Origin: Xiphophorus maculatus
Lineage: Eukaryota > Chordata > Actinopteri > Cyprinodontiformes > Poeciliidae
DNA length: 64,000 nucleotides
Direction: 5' to 3'
Assembly (NCBI RefSeq): GCF_002775205.1
Contig: NC_036461.1
Coordinates: 22,496,875-22,560,874, forward strand
Shown here: positions 35,900-49,400 of the stretch, piece after piece
Position numbering within the stretch: the first letter of the stretch is position 1
How the letters are laid out: every line of letters starts with the position of its first letter
Notes under the pieces: model-generated
The model's database searches: none
Told to the model about the DNA's origin: nothing
What the model saw: only the letters and a program-made list of their open reading frames with translations
Program-made: the position numbers and the translations under genes

Positions 35900-35929
35900 A
35901 ACGTCTTCACAAAACGACGTGAAGACGTT
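35900..35929. repeat. Perfect 11-bp inverted repeat, ACGT-rich hairpin
   Basis: AACGTCTTCAC and GTGAAGACGTT are separated by 8 bases. It lies 48 bases after the previous hairpin. Confidence 0.85.
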
Positions 35930-36499
35930 TGATGTGACTCAAACTTTTACCTGACAGAAAAGTCCCACGATAAAAGAAACTACATTCACATAAAACCTCA
36001 TTAAGATACTTGTCAGTATAATGAAACGGTTGCAAACAATGTGACAAAATGTGAAAAAGCTGAAGTGGGATTGATACGTGGTGCGTGTTGACGTAGAACG
36101 TCCCCACAGAAGAATGTGGAGGCCAAGTCAACACCTTGAACATGTGTTACCGGAGCGACGTGGCAGGACCGATTACCCTGCTGGAGAAGGCCACAGTCAG
36201 GGAATAATGGGGCTGTGCTCTGTTAGCAACGCCATTTAGCTGGAACGACTCAAAGTAACATCCACATGACTGTCAGGACTCAAGGTTTCCAAGGAAAACA
36301 TGACCCAAAGTATTTCACTGCCTCTGCCAGCCTTCTGTCTCCTCTGAAGCTACAGGAAGAGAGAAAGAGAGAGAGAGAAATAAGTAAAAGAAAAGGGCAG
36401 AAGAAAAAGAGACCTAAAAGTTGGAGACTTTCCACAAACATTTCCTGTTTAGTTTCTGATCGTCTAAACAAATATCCAGCCTTCTAAATCTGACCTGTG

Positions 36500-37290
36500 C
36501 TACATTGCTCAATGATCATGTATTTTCTAGCATAAAGTGCCATTGATTGTACAGCACAATCAAGTAACCATGTTAACTTCCGTTGTTATGAAAATGCTAT
36601 TTATGTCAAATATGACTTAATAGAAACTTGGTTTTGCATCATAGCTCTATCTGAAATTGGCCTCTGTCTCTTTAAGAAGCTCCTCCTGTTTTGGACACGC
36701 CCCCTTCATGCGTTTCTCAGGACTGTTGGACTGAGAAGAATAGACACATTCAACAAATTAGAAAGTTATTGATATATCAATTTATCTCAGGAACTTTATC
36801 AAAAAGTGAAACACATGATTTATAGTAATAACACATACTGTACATACGTAGATGTTTTATAGCTTTTATTTCTGTTACTTATGATGATTTTCTATTTAGA
36901 GTTAATGAAAACATGACATTTAATTTTGGAATATTACATCAGACTAATAATAATAAAAAAACTATCTTTAAAAACAAAAGTGTGCACTCAATGAAAAGTA
37001 TGTTTAATACCTGCATAATGGTTATTTTTTAAAGGTACCTTTAGTCTGACAAACATATTCTTCACATATTCTAATGTGATGAATATGACTGTAGTTTGTA
37101 TTTTGAGATCAGCAGACTGCAGTAACACCAGGCGTTTGCTAATTGCTGCTGCCGCTAGTCTGGAGGAGCTGAATGGTTGCCAAGGGAGATAAAAGGATTT
37201 CTCAAACGTGCATGAAATAATCAAAGCAACAATCCAGGTATGATTTTAATGAGGGAATAACATGATGTAAAGCTTTTAAAAGATTGATCT
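36500..37290 (+). mobile_element. TTAA-type MITE, copy 4, interrupted by a family B repeat
   Basis: The left part (GTACAGCACAATCAAGTAAC, CCTCTGTCTCTTTAAGAAGC) and the right part (GGTTGCCAAGGGAGAT, TTTAATGAGGGAATAACATG, ATGTAAAGCTTTT) match the 41.5 kb copy in order. Between them at about 36745-37070 lies a family B copy. Terminal sequences are decayed. Confidence 0.6.
36745..37070 (+). repeat. AT-rich dispersed repeat (family B), copy 2, nested
   Basis: It contains TTCAACAAATTAGAAAGTTATTG, shortened here to its recognisable core TTAGAAAGTTATTG. It also has ATTTATCTCAGGAACTTTATC-like sequence, ATTACATCAGACTAATAATA and TATGTTTAATACCTGC, shared with 39895-40175. It sits inside the TTAA MITE copy, so it inserted later. 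Confidence 0.6.
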
Positions 37291-39894
37291 AGCATAAAAG
37301 AATGACTGAAGTCTTGCGGCTAATCATGTTTTGACTTCTTTCCGATTACAAAAAGATGTGGGGAAGTTTCTGAAAGGTCCATGACGCTCAGGATCAAATT
37401 TCTGTCTGGAAGGGACACATGAGGTTCACTGCAAAGCGTGATAATTTAAATACAGGCTGTGAATCCTGACCTGAACTCCCGAGTTCGCGGGGAAATGGAT
37501 TTAAACCCGAATCTTCTGACCAAAGAGGGCCCTGTTCAGACTTCATGACAGAACAAATTAGCTGCTGGTATGTTGTTTTTCTCCACAACGTCCAATGACC
37601 GTCTGTTAGAGCGAGACAGACCCCGGTCAGTGGAGGATGTATGTCTAATTGAAACAGGAAATAAGGGGAAGTCACTGACCAGGTCAACTGCAGACAACCA
37701 CAGGAAAGCAAGTAGTACAGTAGAGCTGGACCACTCTTCTGCTCTTTCTGATTTTTGTTTGTTTGTTTCAGAGAAGCAAAAATATCAAATCATCCTGAGA
37801 ATAATTTTTGAGAGAGGTTTGTCAGAGGTTATGGCTGACAACATGTTGTCAAAAAGTGGACAAGTTTAAATTTACTGTGTGTTTTCCCAAACATACAGAA
37901 TTAAAGATACAAATACAGACTCAATGCACAGCTACACCCAATAAAACCAGCCCAAAAGAACTGTGCAAGTTCAACGGCTGCTTAGGGGCCCCACACCACC
38001 GGGGGCACCCAAGAGCACCAAGCCAGCATACAAACTAAATGCTATTACACATGGAAAAACAATTTCTATATTATTTTTGTTATAGTTGTTACACAAATAA
38101 TAGATTGATTTCTTCCTACTGTTGTTGTGGAAATATAAGATATCAAACTTGTTAACTTATTTACTGTAAATGTGGTGTTTATCTGCTTGTTTCACTTTCA
38201 AATAGTTAAAATAATATGGCACACTTAAATAACACTCTCTGTTTCAAATCCAAATATTGTTTTTAGTTTGCTACTCCTATGAGGTTAAGATCAGCAGCCG
38301 TAATAACTGTATGATGAAAGCTGAGGATAATGAAGTAGGCATTTTACATACATAAAGTAGCTCATGATAAATCATCCGGTGTTGACATGATAGTATGGGG
38401 GGGCCCAAATGAAAATCTGCATTGGGCCTCAAAAAAGCTTGGGCTGGCCCTGGGTATGCCCCAAAATAGCTGGAAAATAAAATAAAACGTCCCGTAGCAA
38501 GTTGGAGAGAAATATTTTTTGCAGCTACTCGCATAACTGAATGATAAAGCACTCTGAAAAAGAAGAGAAGAAAACGATATCTGATTAAAATTGGTTTAAT
38601 AGGTTGATTTCCTACCTTTGCAACACAGTGCTCAATCTTAAAAAAAGGTCGATAGCAGAACCGTTCCATTGAATTTTAATGTTCTGGAAATTATTGTCCT
38701 GCTAGAACATGTGATTGTCCACAAGTTTAAACACGCTAGCTGTTGCCCTGAGATGAAGTCGAATAATTTGAACGTAGCTCTCTGTCTCTATAATCATACC
38801 CACTTCAGGCCGTTTAGCAGTAGCTGCGTTTCCACTCCAAATGTGCGCACAACTTTGTTGATATTTCGCAAATGTTGAAAAAAACCCACCTTTTGGACTT
38901 TTACTGATACGTTACTGTTTTTTGTTGTCTGCTTCAAAAACCTCCAGAATGTGACCTCAAATCAGCAGCACATTTGCTCAGTTGGTTTCCCCGCTGTACA
39001 AAAAGCTTTGTGGTTAATTTACCGTCCAGAAACCACTTGCTGCTTTCCTGTTGGTTGTGCAGGAAGCTCCACTTCTGCCTTTCACTTAATCAACCCATTA
39101 TTCTAAGACGTGAGACATACAGAACAGAGAAAAATTATTTTAAATTATTTTTAAAGGCTGACACTGCTGACGAGACCAATAAAAATAATGATGAAGGTGA
39201 CGGAACCGGCTAAAATACCGAAAGACGTGAGGAACTTGCTGTACGGCATGGCCTCCGTGGCTCCACAGGTCAGTCTGATTTTCACAAATGCAGTACAAAT
39301 GTCACTAATTAAAGGTGCAGTACACGCTGTTAGTCGTGTGGGTGAGTTCACGCATGCAGCAGATGTGCTTTCGTGGCGACCGCCTGAATCGGTGGGGTGG
39401 TTCAATGGACACGTACACGACCTGAGAGCCTCCCATGACCACCGCTAACCATCTGTTGCCGTGGCAACCATAAACAAATGAATCCATGAAATGTGAAATT
39501 TCTTGCTGGTTGGAGTGTTTGTTAGGGTCCTTTTCCTACACATTCCGACGATTTCACTGATAAGGACTATAGAACTGCGGCTCCCCCCACAATTATTTGA
39601 TTGCATATTTTTGGATAAGAGTGGAACCGGCCTTAACGTGACATTATTTGGGGATTAGTGCTTTATAAATAAACAGAACTGAGCTGAATAAATTTTAAAT
39701 TTTCACCTACCTTTCCTGGATACTAAACTAAAAATGATTTGATTTTCACTTTGGTAAATTTTGTATTTACAAGAATACAGTGGTTACCAAGGAAAGTCTT
39801 CAGTTTCATAGTCATGTTAGCGGGCTACAGACAGATCTTGAGCTAGCTAAGGTTTGAATTATTGTTCTTACTGTACGATTGAGCAGGTTTACAC

Positions 39895-40175
39895 AATAAA
39901 CAGTTTCATTCAATAAATTAGAATATTATTGAAAAGTTCATTTATTTGAAACATATTACGAGGATTAATTACACAGACTGATGTTTTCAAGCCTTTATTT
40001 TTGTTTAAATGATGATTTTTCACATACTGTGAATGAAAAGAATTACGTTTAAGAATAAAATATGACATCACACTAATAAAAAAACATTTATAAATGTGTC
40101 GATTAAAAGGTATGTTTAATACCTACTAAAAGGTTGTAATTTTCAAAAAGTACCTTTGTTCAGACAAACGAGGCT
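39895..40175 (+). repeat. AT-rich dispersed repeat (family B), copy 3
   Basis: TTCAATAAATTAGAATATT, GAAAAGTTCATTTATTTG, ATATGACATCACACTAATAA and GTATGTTTAATACCTAC match the other two copies in order. The type is known from many fish genomes; the class is uncertain. Confidence 0.65.
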
Positions 40176-41323
40176 CATCGAAACAAATATTCAAATTGAC
40201 TATGAACGTATTTTGTTGTTTTTTGTGGCTGTTGTCTTGTCCAGGACCAATGAAGATCGACACAACTGCTTTACTCAAATGTTCTGTTGTCTTTCCCATT
40301 TTTTAAGGTTGGAGGAGAGAAATGTATATCCCCGGACAAAAAGATATGACGTATAACAAAATAAAACTTTCAAAAATACTGTGATTAACCTGACAAAAGG
40401 GAAACAAAGTTTTATTATGTCACTAACATTCAACTTTGGTAAAACTGCAACCCTGAGCAAGTCGTCAGGCACTGACTCCTCACGACTTTATGTCTTGGTT
40501 TTAACTATAAAATACAAATTCAACTATATCAAACTGTATGAATGTACACAAGGAATCATCACTGGGATTTTTAAAAATAATTTCTTTCAATTATTTGACA
40601 AAAGGAACATTTTTCAAAACTGTTGCTTCAGTTCCTTAGGTAACAACAGGTACAACACTGAAAATAAGAAAATAAGCTAATAAAATATAAATGTTTTCCT
40701 TTTGTAAGTTATGGTGCTGATTTTCAACAGTAAAGGTTAAATGACAAAAAGAAGGAGTTTCCAGTCAGGGAGTTCTTTGTCCCAACTGGCTTTGAGTTTA
40801 TGCAAATGGTCCACAGTGATGAAGTCTATTAAAAAAATTTACATTATTATTTTTTATACATATACAATCATCACTAAAGTCAAAGTGGAGCAGAGGCTGA
40901 TGAAGTGAAAAGTGAAATCCCTGTATGAAGCAGAACGGGAATCCTGCTCCCATCCTGGAGCGAACTGGTTTGGTTCCGATCTGCTGAACGTTCAGCGTGG
41001 CGCGTCTCTCAGTCAGGTTCAAATCAATGTGACGCCAGAGAATGAATCCTTCACAGTTTTCAGTCTTACACATGAACATGAAGGAAAAAGCTGTGGACCA
41101 GAATCTGCTGCATGAAATCTGTGGGCCGTGTCAGTATGCGCGCTATGTGCACGGACACGGCCGCTGTCCCGTGTGACGCTTGCTGTGGAGTCATCAGATT
41201 TGTGTTTCACACTGCGTGGTGTGGAACTGAAACACTCACCGGGTCGCATTTCTGGACTCACATGATGTCACGCTTTCACAAATTTAACTCAGAGTAAAAA
41301 CAGGTCTAAAGTCTTGACTTTAC

Positions 41324-41467
<144 letters not shown>

Positions 41468-41552
41468 CAAAAAGATTATGAATTACAGAGCTTTGACTCA
41501 AGTTGTCTTAGGAAACGCAACACTTTCACTAAGGCTACATCTACGTACTTAA

Positions 41553-42143
41553 AGGGGCAGTTATATATATTTTCAAGGCACATAACACCATTTTATTGTA
41601 CAATCAAGTATCTATGTTACTTTCAGTGTTTTTTAAAAATGCTATATGTATCAAATATGAATTACAAGAAATTTGACTTTGTAATTTAAAAAAAGTCAGT
41701 CCTTGAAATTGGGCCTCTGTCTCTTTAAGAAGCTCCTGCTTCTTTCTGAAACTCCGCTTTCAGGAAGTCATCACAACACGGCTCCCCTATAATACCTTCA
41801 ACAACGTTTTTACCAGTGTTGCTCTGAGAAGCAGCTCCGATAATGAGTTCAGCCGATGCGCAGGTCCTCCAGGTGTCTGCTAGTTGCTGCTGGCTAGTCT
41901 GAAGGAGATGAGTGGAGAAGCTGGGAAGGAGGGCTGCCCAGTGAGACGGAGGCCCGGCAGCTTAGAAACTGCGTCTTGAAGGCTCAGTGCCACCAAGCAT
42001 TTTGCACAGCGTAACGGTTGCCATGGGAGATTAAACAATTTCTCAAACATTCACGAATTCACTGCAGGATGGTTTTTGATGAGGGAATGACATTATAACC
42101 TGATGTAAAGCTCAAAAAGTTGATTTTACGTAACACTGCCCCT
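41553..42143 (+). mobile_element. TTAA-flanked MITE, copy 5, best-preserved long copy
   Basis: The left end AGGGGCAGTTATATATA follows TTAA at 41549-41552. The right end GTAACACTGCCCCT is followed by CTAA, a one-base change from TTAA. The ends are inverted repeats (AGGGGCAGT). The 591-base interior contains every block found in the other four copies, including CTCTGTCTCTTTAAGAAGCT and GGTTGCCATGGGAGAT. No transposase is encoded. Confidence 0.8.
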
Positions 42144-42539
42144 CTAATTCCAGTAGTGGGTGACTGTGTGCCGACAGGAAGAGCAATATTTATTGACGGC
42201 TCCAACTTAAAAGTGGTTTGAAATGTCATAAAGTTTATGAAGCTGGAACATCCATTTAAGAAGCTGTGTCATCAGTTCTAGTTGTGAAGTGTCAGGATAA
42301 AGAAACATGTTGAACACATTTATGTTCAACGCCCTTTAATGTGATGCCCTTAAATAAAAACCACTCAACAGGCGTCGCTGAACTTTTAAACATGCTGGCA
42401 TTATAATCTCCACCCTCATTCCTGTACAACGCTCTAAAACGATTCTGAACTTGTGGCAAATCTTTAACAATCAATCAATCAATCAATGCTTGTGTAACTA
42501 CAGTAAACAGAGGGTTTAGGAACAGATGCAGATGTTCGT

Positions 42540-42880
42540 GGTGCCGTTTGCAGAGTTACACAGTAAAAGAAATAAAACCAATATTTCGGTTTATTTAGCC
42601 CGTATTAGCTAAAAGCATGTTCACCGTGTTATTCATACATTTAGAAACTTCAGAGTTCCAAACTACACATTTAACTTGAAAACTAAATATTTAGCTTCAA
42701 AATTCAAAATTTAGTTTTCAAATTAAATACTTAGTTAGGAAGCTAAATATTTAGTTTGCACACTAAACATTTAGTTCCAAACCAGATGTTTAAGTCTGAG
42801 CTAAATCTTTAAAGTTCAAACTAAATAGTTTACAAACTAAATATCTAGACCCAAATTAAATATTCATTTTTGCTGAAGTT
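42540..42880. repeat. AAATATTTAG motif array (family D), copy 1
   Basis: After CCGTTTGCAGAGTTACACAG comes a degenerate array of CTAAATATTTAGTTTGCA-like units in which the palindrome AAATATTTA recurs every 15-35 bases. The same leader and array occur at 47590-48115, so the array belongs to a mobile or dispersed unit. Confidence 0.65.
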
Positions 42881-44604
42881 ATATTGAAAGCAGCATAAGT
42901 AGTGATGCAGTTTTTCACACTTTTTGACTTCAGCCTCTCTGCAGCCAGCTTTACATTCAGAGTGATTTTAACTGGAGCCAACACTAAATGCTGTGTCATT
43001 TTATATCCTCGTAATATTTTATATCCTTTCCCATCCGAGAGGATGGAGAAAAACCAACAGAGGACTGGTCTGGCCCCGTCCAGATTGCAGATCCATAAAT
43101 AACTGTAATAAAAATCATAATATACATGCCTGCCACTGGCAAAAAGAAAAAAAAAAAAACAAAAAAAACAGACAGCTGAGTCAGAAATGATCAAATTAGT
43201 TCAGCGGATCAGTGGCTGAAAGGACAGTGGACATGTACTTTTCTCCTAATCAGGTTAAAAGGTGGTCAACTTGAAAATGATTTCCACTGGGGAAAGCCTG
43301 ATGCTGCACCTAAATATATATCAGCACACACCAGTAGATTTGCACGGCTGCATTTGAAGCGCTGCCAGATAAATGGGAAACGTGGGAGCAGTCACGTTTC
43401 CTCTCACTTCTGGAAGGTTAGACCCACAAAACATGAAGCAGCTTCATTTGCTTTGTCCCACAATAATGCTGCCTTGCATTTCTCCTGTATTGATCCGAGT
43501 GCCGGTTCCTCCAGCACTAACTCCACCGCCGGCGCAGCCTCGGCGACTGATCAAAGCATTAGAGCGCCCAGACAAGAAGGAAGTGCAGCCATTATTTTTT
43601 TTTCCCTGTTTTGTGAGGTAATCTGTCGCAAGCAGACGAATGACCCCAGCAGGTCTGGGAACAGAGCTAGCTGCTGATGGCAGACGTTAGCCTGTGAGCC
43701 ACCATAGGAGGGAAAATACGGGCAGAAAGTGACCTCTCCCTACTAAAGACAGAGAGAGCGTTTGGTCAGCGGCCACGCCCTCGTTGTCCTGAATGCAGTT
43801 ATTATTTGTTCCTTTAGTTGATTCAGGAGAAAGCACATCCTTTGTTTTCGCCTGGACTCAAATGTTAGAACAGCTCTGGCTTTTAAATCGTAGCTTAGTT
43901 TTGTTTCGTTGTGACTTTTTGTTAGTGTTTTTGCTAGTTTGTAATAGCTATTGTTAGTCAGATGCCGTACAGCCTCGGTTTAGCTTTTATTAGTTATGGT
44001 AGCAGTTTTAGTATTTTTAGAGTTTGGTAAAAAAAAAATTTAGGTGAAGAATTCAAAATATTCAACGGAAGATGCTATTTAAAAAAAAAAAAAAAAGATT
44101 TCACTCATTGTTGAAAATGACTCTGGTGTTTTCTCCCAACTTTTGTAGTCTCCATTTTGCGGACCAGCATTAGCACTGCCAGCTGGAGTATGGAGCTGAC
44201 GTAAACAAAATCTGTTTCACATCAGTTTGAGAGGCTGGAAAATAGATTCATAAACACAAAAATGAAGGATATTATATTGATCATTTCTGTATGTTTTTGT
44301 TGGCTTTATAAATGCACAATATGGTCACAGTTTGTTATAATTAGATTTTCTCCATTAACTGCAATTTTTATTTATTTCAAAAAATTTGTTCTCAATTTCA
44401 ATTTTCTTTATTTCGTGACTTTTAGTTGACAATAACAACCCTGGTTCTGACCGTCTAGAATTGAATGATTTGGATGAGTTAGCAAATCCTTTTGGCAATA
44501 TAAAATCTGTTGTGAATGCTAAGGCTAGTTAGCATGGATAAACAGTTTTCCAGTAAACATAATTTGTTTCTGTGCCATTAAAACATTTAGCAGGTACATG
44601 AGGT

Positions 44605-44797
44605 TGATTGACAGCGCTAAGGCCCGCCTCCTGGCTCTGACTGGTTGTTTTTGACTGGCAGCGGTGCGTTTCTTCAGATGGTAGTAGCAGCTCTGGATGG
44701 AGGAGTTTGATCTTTTCATACAGTTTTAATAAATATGTAAAAAAAAAAACATATACTAAAAAAAAAAATGAATAAAAGTTCCGTACTGTAGCTTTAA
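44605..44797 (+). repeat. Dispersed repeat (family C), copy 3
   Basis: GTTGATTGACAGCGCTAAGG, CCTCCTGGCTCTGACTGGTT and the end GTACTGTAGCTTTAAG match the right arm of the 25.4-25.8 kb copy. Two A-rich runs interrupt it. Confidence 0.6.
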
Positions 44798-45640
44798 GAG
44801 GAAAGTGGAGCAAACAGATGTGAGAAACCAACGAGTTCATCTGCGTCAGGTTTGAACTACGAGGCTCACACACTTTCTCTTATCTGGGTTTCAGCCTCAT
44901 TTATTTAAATGTAAACAACGACACAAGGTCACATGTGTCACCTGTTGTTGATCCTGACAGGTTTCAATTACTCAATTTGAGAAACCAAAAAAAAAAAAAT
45001 CTAATAATCCTTATGCTATTGTCATTTGAAAAATTGGAAGCGAAACAAAAACATTTTTAAAACGAGGAATGCCAAACAAAAATGCAACAAATTCAAATCA
45101 GAACTTTCAGCCCCTCAAAACCAACAATTATGACCCTTTTTTTTCTCTCTGCATATTTACCTCACCTTCCCCACTTTTCAACATTTGTCAGCTTTCCCAT
45201 CAGCGTCAGAAGCCATAAATTATTTCAAAGAGCCCAAATTAAACCTGCTATCACTGTTTAAAACCTGTGTCCTCCATGCATTTGTGCGGGACTTTCTGTT
45301 GGACTTGTTGTGGGTAACGAAATAAAACCTCCCTGCCCTGAACTCCGAATGATCTTGTCATGCAAATAAATCTCCTGATTGCTTAAGACAGTGTATAAAC
45401 AGATGTTCATTTCCACAGCTCCCAGTCCACAATGAGGGGCTTCAGACCGAGTGTACTCAGCAGCAGATTGAGTTAAAGTCTCCACGTGAGAGACGTTGGA
45501 TCGTCCCCAGACTCTGACATCGTGATCGTCCTTGTCGGATTAAGCAACTCAATCGGACTGAGTGGGAAAGAAGAGGGAGACCGAGTGGACGAGAAGAAAG
45601 AGAACTCTGTTGGGGGGAGGCGGGGGGATGGGAGGCAGCT

Positions 45641-45926
45641 CCACCCATAATTAAGTTACCCCCGCTGTCCTGAGGGTCCGTGTTTATGGCACAGAGGAGG
45701 GAGTTTCCTTCACTCTGTGGACAATCAGAGCAGAGGAGCGAGTTCTGAAACTCTCCTCCGGCTCTGGCTCTTCCTGCGGCTCATCGCCCCTCACTCCGCC
45801 GCGACTGACTGACCCGCAGCACTGGCAGCCTGAAGGAGAGGTGGAGGGAAGAAGAAGAAGGAGCAGTTTGTAGTGGCACCTGCCCAAGCCTCCATCCCCG
45901 GTTCCTCTGCTGCATCGGCTGCCACC
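45641..45926 (+). promoter_or_regulatory. ahnak2: Probable ahnak2 5' UTR and core promoter region
   Basis: Sequence becomes GC-rich and purine-rich over the 290 bases before the start codon. The start has a strong Kozak context (GCTGCCACCATGT). No clear TATA box is in place. The transcription start is not determined, and an upstream untranslated exon cannot be excluded. Confidence 0.4.
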
Positions 45927-46408
45927 ATGTGCGACTGTTTCCACCTGGCGTTCCCCAACTGGCACGTTGCCCCCTCTGGGACGGGTAGGCTCTTAACCCC
46001 TTCCTGTTTCTTTACTTTATTTATTTTGATCCCATATGACATTGTCTCTCCTCTGAGGAGCGAAGTGGCCGAGCAGGGCAGCTGGGAAAGGGAATGTTTG
46101 CGATGGCGGCGGATGAGTCGGAGGCAGCTGGTGCTGATGCTGTGTGTTGCTGATGGGTGTGTCTGCAGAGTGCAGCGGACTGTTTGGAGATGTCATCATC
46201 AGAGAGAGTGTGTGTGTGTCTGCGTTTCTCCTCTCTGCCTTCCAGCAGAGCATCTGGAGCTCAGACTCAAAAACTCGTCGATTAGATCAGAAACCCGGCG
46301 GACGGCAACAGATCCCTGTGTTAGAGACAAAAACGACAGCTGGAGACCGGAAATAGAAAATTGATGCCAAAAATAGAAAACGGCAGTGCAGGGATCAAAT
46401 GAAATATT

Positions 46409-46489
<81 letters not shown>

Positions 46490-49400
46490 TTCTGGTTTTA
46501 TAAAGGAAGAGTAGAAGTACTCAACGTCAGCTTCCTAAAATAATTGCAAAAAAAGAGAAAAGAATCAAATAAATAATAATAATCTTCACTTTTAATTAGA
46601 TGATATAGGTATAAAAAAATCACTTTCGGCCAAAAAAAGAAAAAAAAAAAGAGAAAAAGAAATGACGTAGGCCATTATTTTATAAAGGTGACAATAAGAG
46701 TCCATGTTCCTTAAAAAGTAACAAAACTAATCCAACCATGTCTTACTTAAATTCTATTGACTCTGTATCAACTATATTAATGTGCAACATATGTTTTTTT
46801 CATTGTTAAATTATGAGTTTAACAAATTCTATATTATTATAAATTATTATTATTATTTTTTTTTACAAAACGTCTGGATAAAACAAAAAAGAACAGTGCA
46901 AACTTAATTTATCTGCTGGGCTTTAAAAGCTCTGCAGTTAAACAATAATTATTTCCAAACAAATGAAACCGTCTCGAGCAACGTCCAGCAGAAATCCGTC
47001 CCGCATGTTTGTGATGTTTTCCCGGTTAAAAACACCTGGACTGATATGATGGAGAGTTACGTATTTCAGCCATTCGAATGAGAAGGTTTAAGGGCAAGGA
47101 TGCGTCTAGAACATGGAGGACACAGACCAATCAGGACCAGAGATCGCCATGGTGACTCCGACATTAGAGCTGAGGTTTTTTAAGGTGCACCAACGTTTCC
47201 CAATGCAGCATGACGCAAGATAAGCACAGCGGGATTCCACGAAAAGATAAAACTGAGCTGTTTCAGAAAACAGCTGACAGTAACAACTTCCACACCGAAG
47301 AGTGGCGTTGTTCCTGCGACCCGTAGCGCTTTAAATTTTTTTTTTTTTTATAATCAGAAATGTATTTATTTATTTCCTCAGCACCAATCAGAGCTGGTCA
47401 AGCAAAAAAAAAAAAAAAAAGAAACGAAAAAGGCGTTTGATTCCAGCTTTCAGTTGATTTCTTGGTGCATCTCTGTTCAGGATTATTTCAACGACTTTGA
47501 AAGTTTTCTAGGAGTTTTTGATGCTGTTTCCCTTTAATACGTAGATAAACAATGCAACCAGTCAAAATGCTGTCAGGAATAATGTTCATATCACCGGCTG
47601 CTGTTTGCAAAGTTATACAGTTAAAAATCAACGGCAAATTATTTTGGTCCACACTAAATATTTAGGTTTGAGCAAAAGTTTAGATCTAAACTATATATTT
47701 AGATTGCAAGCTAAAATCTTAGCTTGGACCTAAATGTTTAGTTTGGAGCCAAATATTTTGCTCCAAGCTGCATATTTAGTTTACAAACCAAATTCTTAGT
47801 TCCAGCTCCAACCTAAATCGTTAGGTCTACACTAAATATTTAGTTTGGAGCTAAATTTAGCTCTTTTTCAGGAATAAGCTAAGACTTAGCTCCAAGCTAC
47901 ATATTTACTTTGCAAACTAAATTCTTATCTGTAAATACATAATTAGCTCTAAGCTAAATATTTAGGTTCACACTAAATATTAAGGTCCAAGTTAAATTTA
48001 ACTCCAAATCACACCATTTAGTTTGGAAACTAAAATTTTAGCTAAAAACTAAATATTTAGCAGTTAGCTCAATATTTAGCAGCTAGCTCAATAGTTAGGT
48101 CTGGTGTAAATACGACTTTGAATAACAAAGCCTATTTTTGTTTTTCACTTGACATGTTAAATAACCCAAACTATTGTTCTTAAGTTTTGACTGTGTAACT
48201 TTTCAAACGCATAAAGAAACTGAAAAGATAAATGTCAAGCAAAATAAAGTAAAATCCAAGGTCAAGTGAAGGGCATGGTTCAGTCAATCATGGAGAGTGG
48301 CGATAACAATGTACTTATACGTAAATGTACGTATAAAAAAACAGAAGTAAAACAGTTATTAAAACGAACCCCAGGTCTGTGGTGACAATGTAAAATTATT
48401 TGTACCCCATCGTCATAGTTACAGATGAATCTCAGGTCTTTGTTTTGCTCAGGAGGTTCTCCTCTCTCGTTTGGCTTCAGCTTGATTTATTCCTGCTCAT
48501 GAGCTGCAGAGTGCAGCTTTAAGACTATCCTGAATTATTTATCCAGGCGTTCTGACGGGAATTATGCTTCCATCAGGCGTTCTTCTTTCCTATATAAAAT
48601 ACATGACCTCCAGCTGATATGGTTCTCTGTTCCTAGCAGTCGGCTGTGCCTGTGCAGTGGAGCTGGTCCACCTTCCCGTCACACAGTTCACAGACCAGTT
48701 CATGACTTTGAGCCTATTTGAGCTATTTTTGTTTCCATTCAACAAGCTTTATGTGTTTTCCATAAGTCTTACAGTGACCGAAATGAAACAGGCCTAATCT
48801 AGCCAGCATAAGTATAGATTCATCTAAGTTAGGTTAGAGTTATTAAGCTTTAAGTCACTAAGACCGTTTCCATGATTAGGAGATTTACCTTTTTATTGTT
48901 ATTAAGATTTGAGAGTGACTGTATTTTTATGTGAACTATGCCCTCTAGTGTTCAATATCAGAAAAGCATTTATTTTTTAGAGACGAAACGTTTTCTGCAG
49001 AAACGGAAAAATAAAAATAATGATAAATAATAAAAAATACTTTCAGCAACTTCCTTGTCCAGTTGTATAAAAGTTCTGAGTGAACCTCCTCTTGTCTGAT
49101 GAAAGGGAGCGGTTCCTCTCTAGGGTGAGAGAAAACGGTGCGATTTCATTTAACAGGGATTTCTTAGATAACTTAAAAACCTACTGTTGTTTTATTCTAA
49201 ACTCTAGTTTATTATAATTATTTTTTGCATGCCGGTTGAGGCTATGTTTGGATTGTATATTTGAATGTACTGGGTTCATTTTGAATTGAACTGAGTCTAA
49301 ACTGAACTAGATTCCATTTTAAGTAATACGCTTTGAATCTGGTTTGTCTCTTTGGAGTTTGGTTCCTCTGAAATAAGCTGATATAAATTAGTGAAACATT

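Noticed and set aside
40798..41115. Overlapping frames on both strands (93 and 67 codons)
   Set aside because: The base composition is slightly more gene-like than the surroundings, but no splice sites, domain or homologue could be recognised.
45873..46364. 163-codon frame spanning the ahnak2 start
   Set aside because: It reads through the exon 1 donor at 45985 into intron. Only the first 58 bases from 45927 are coding.
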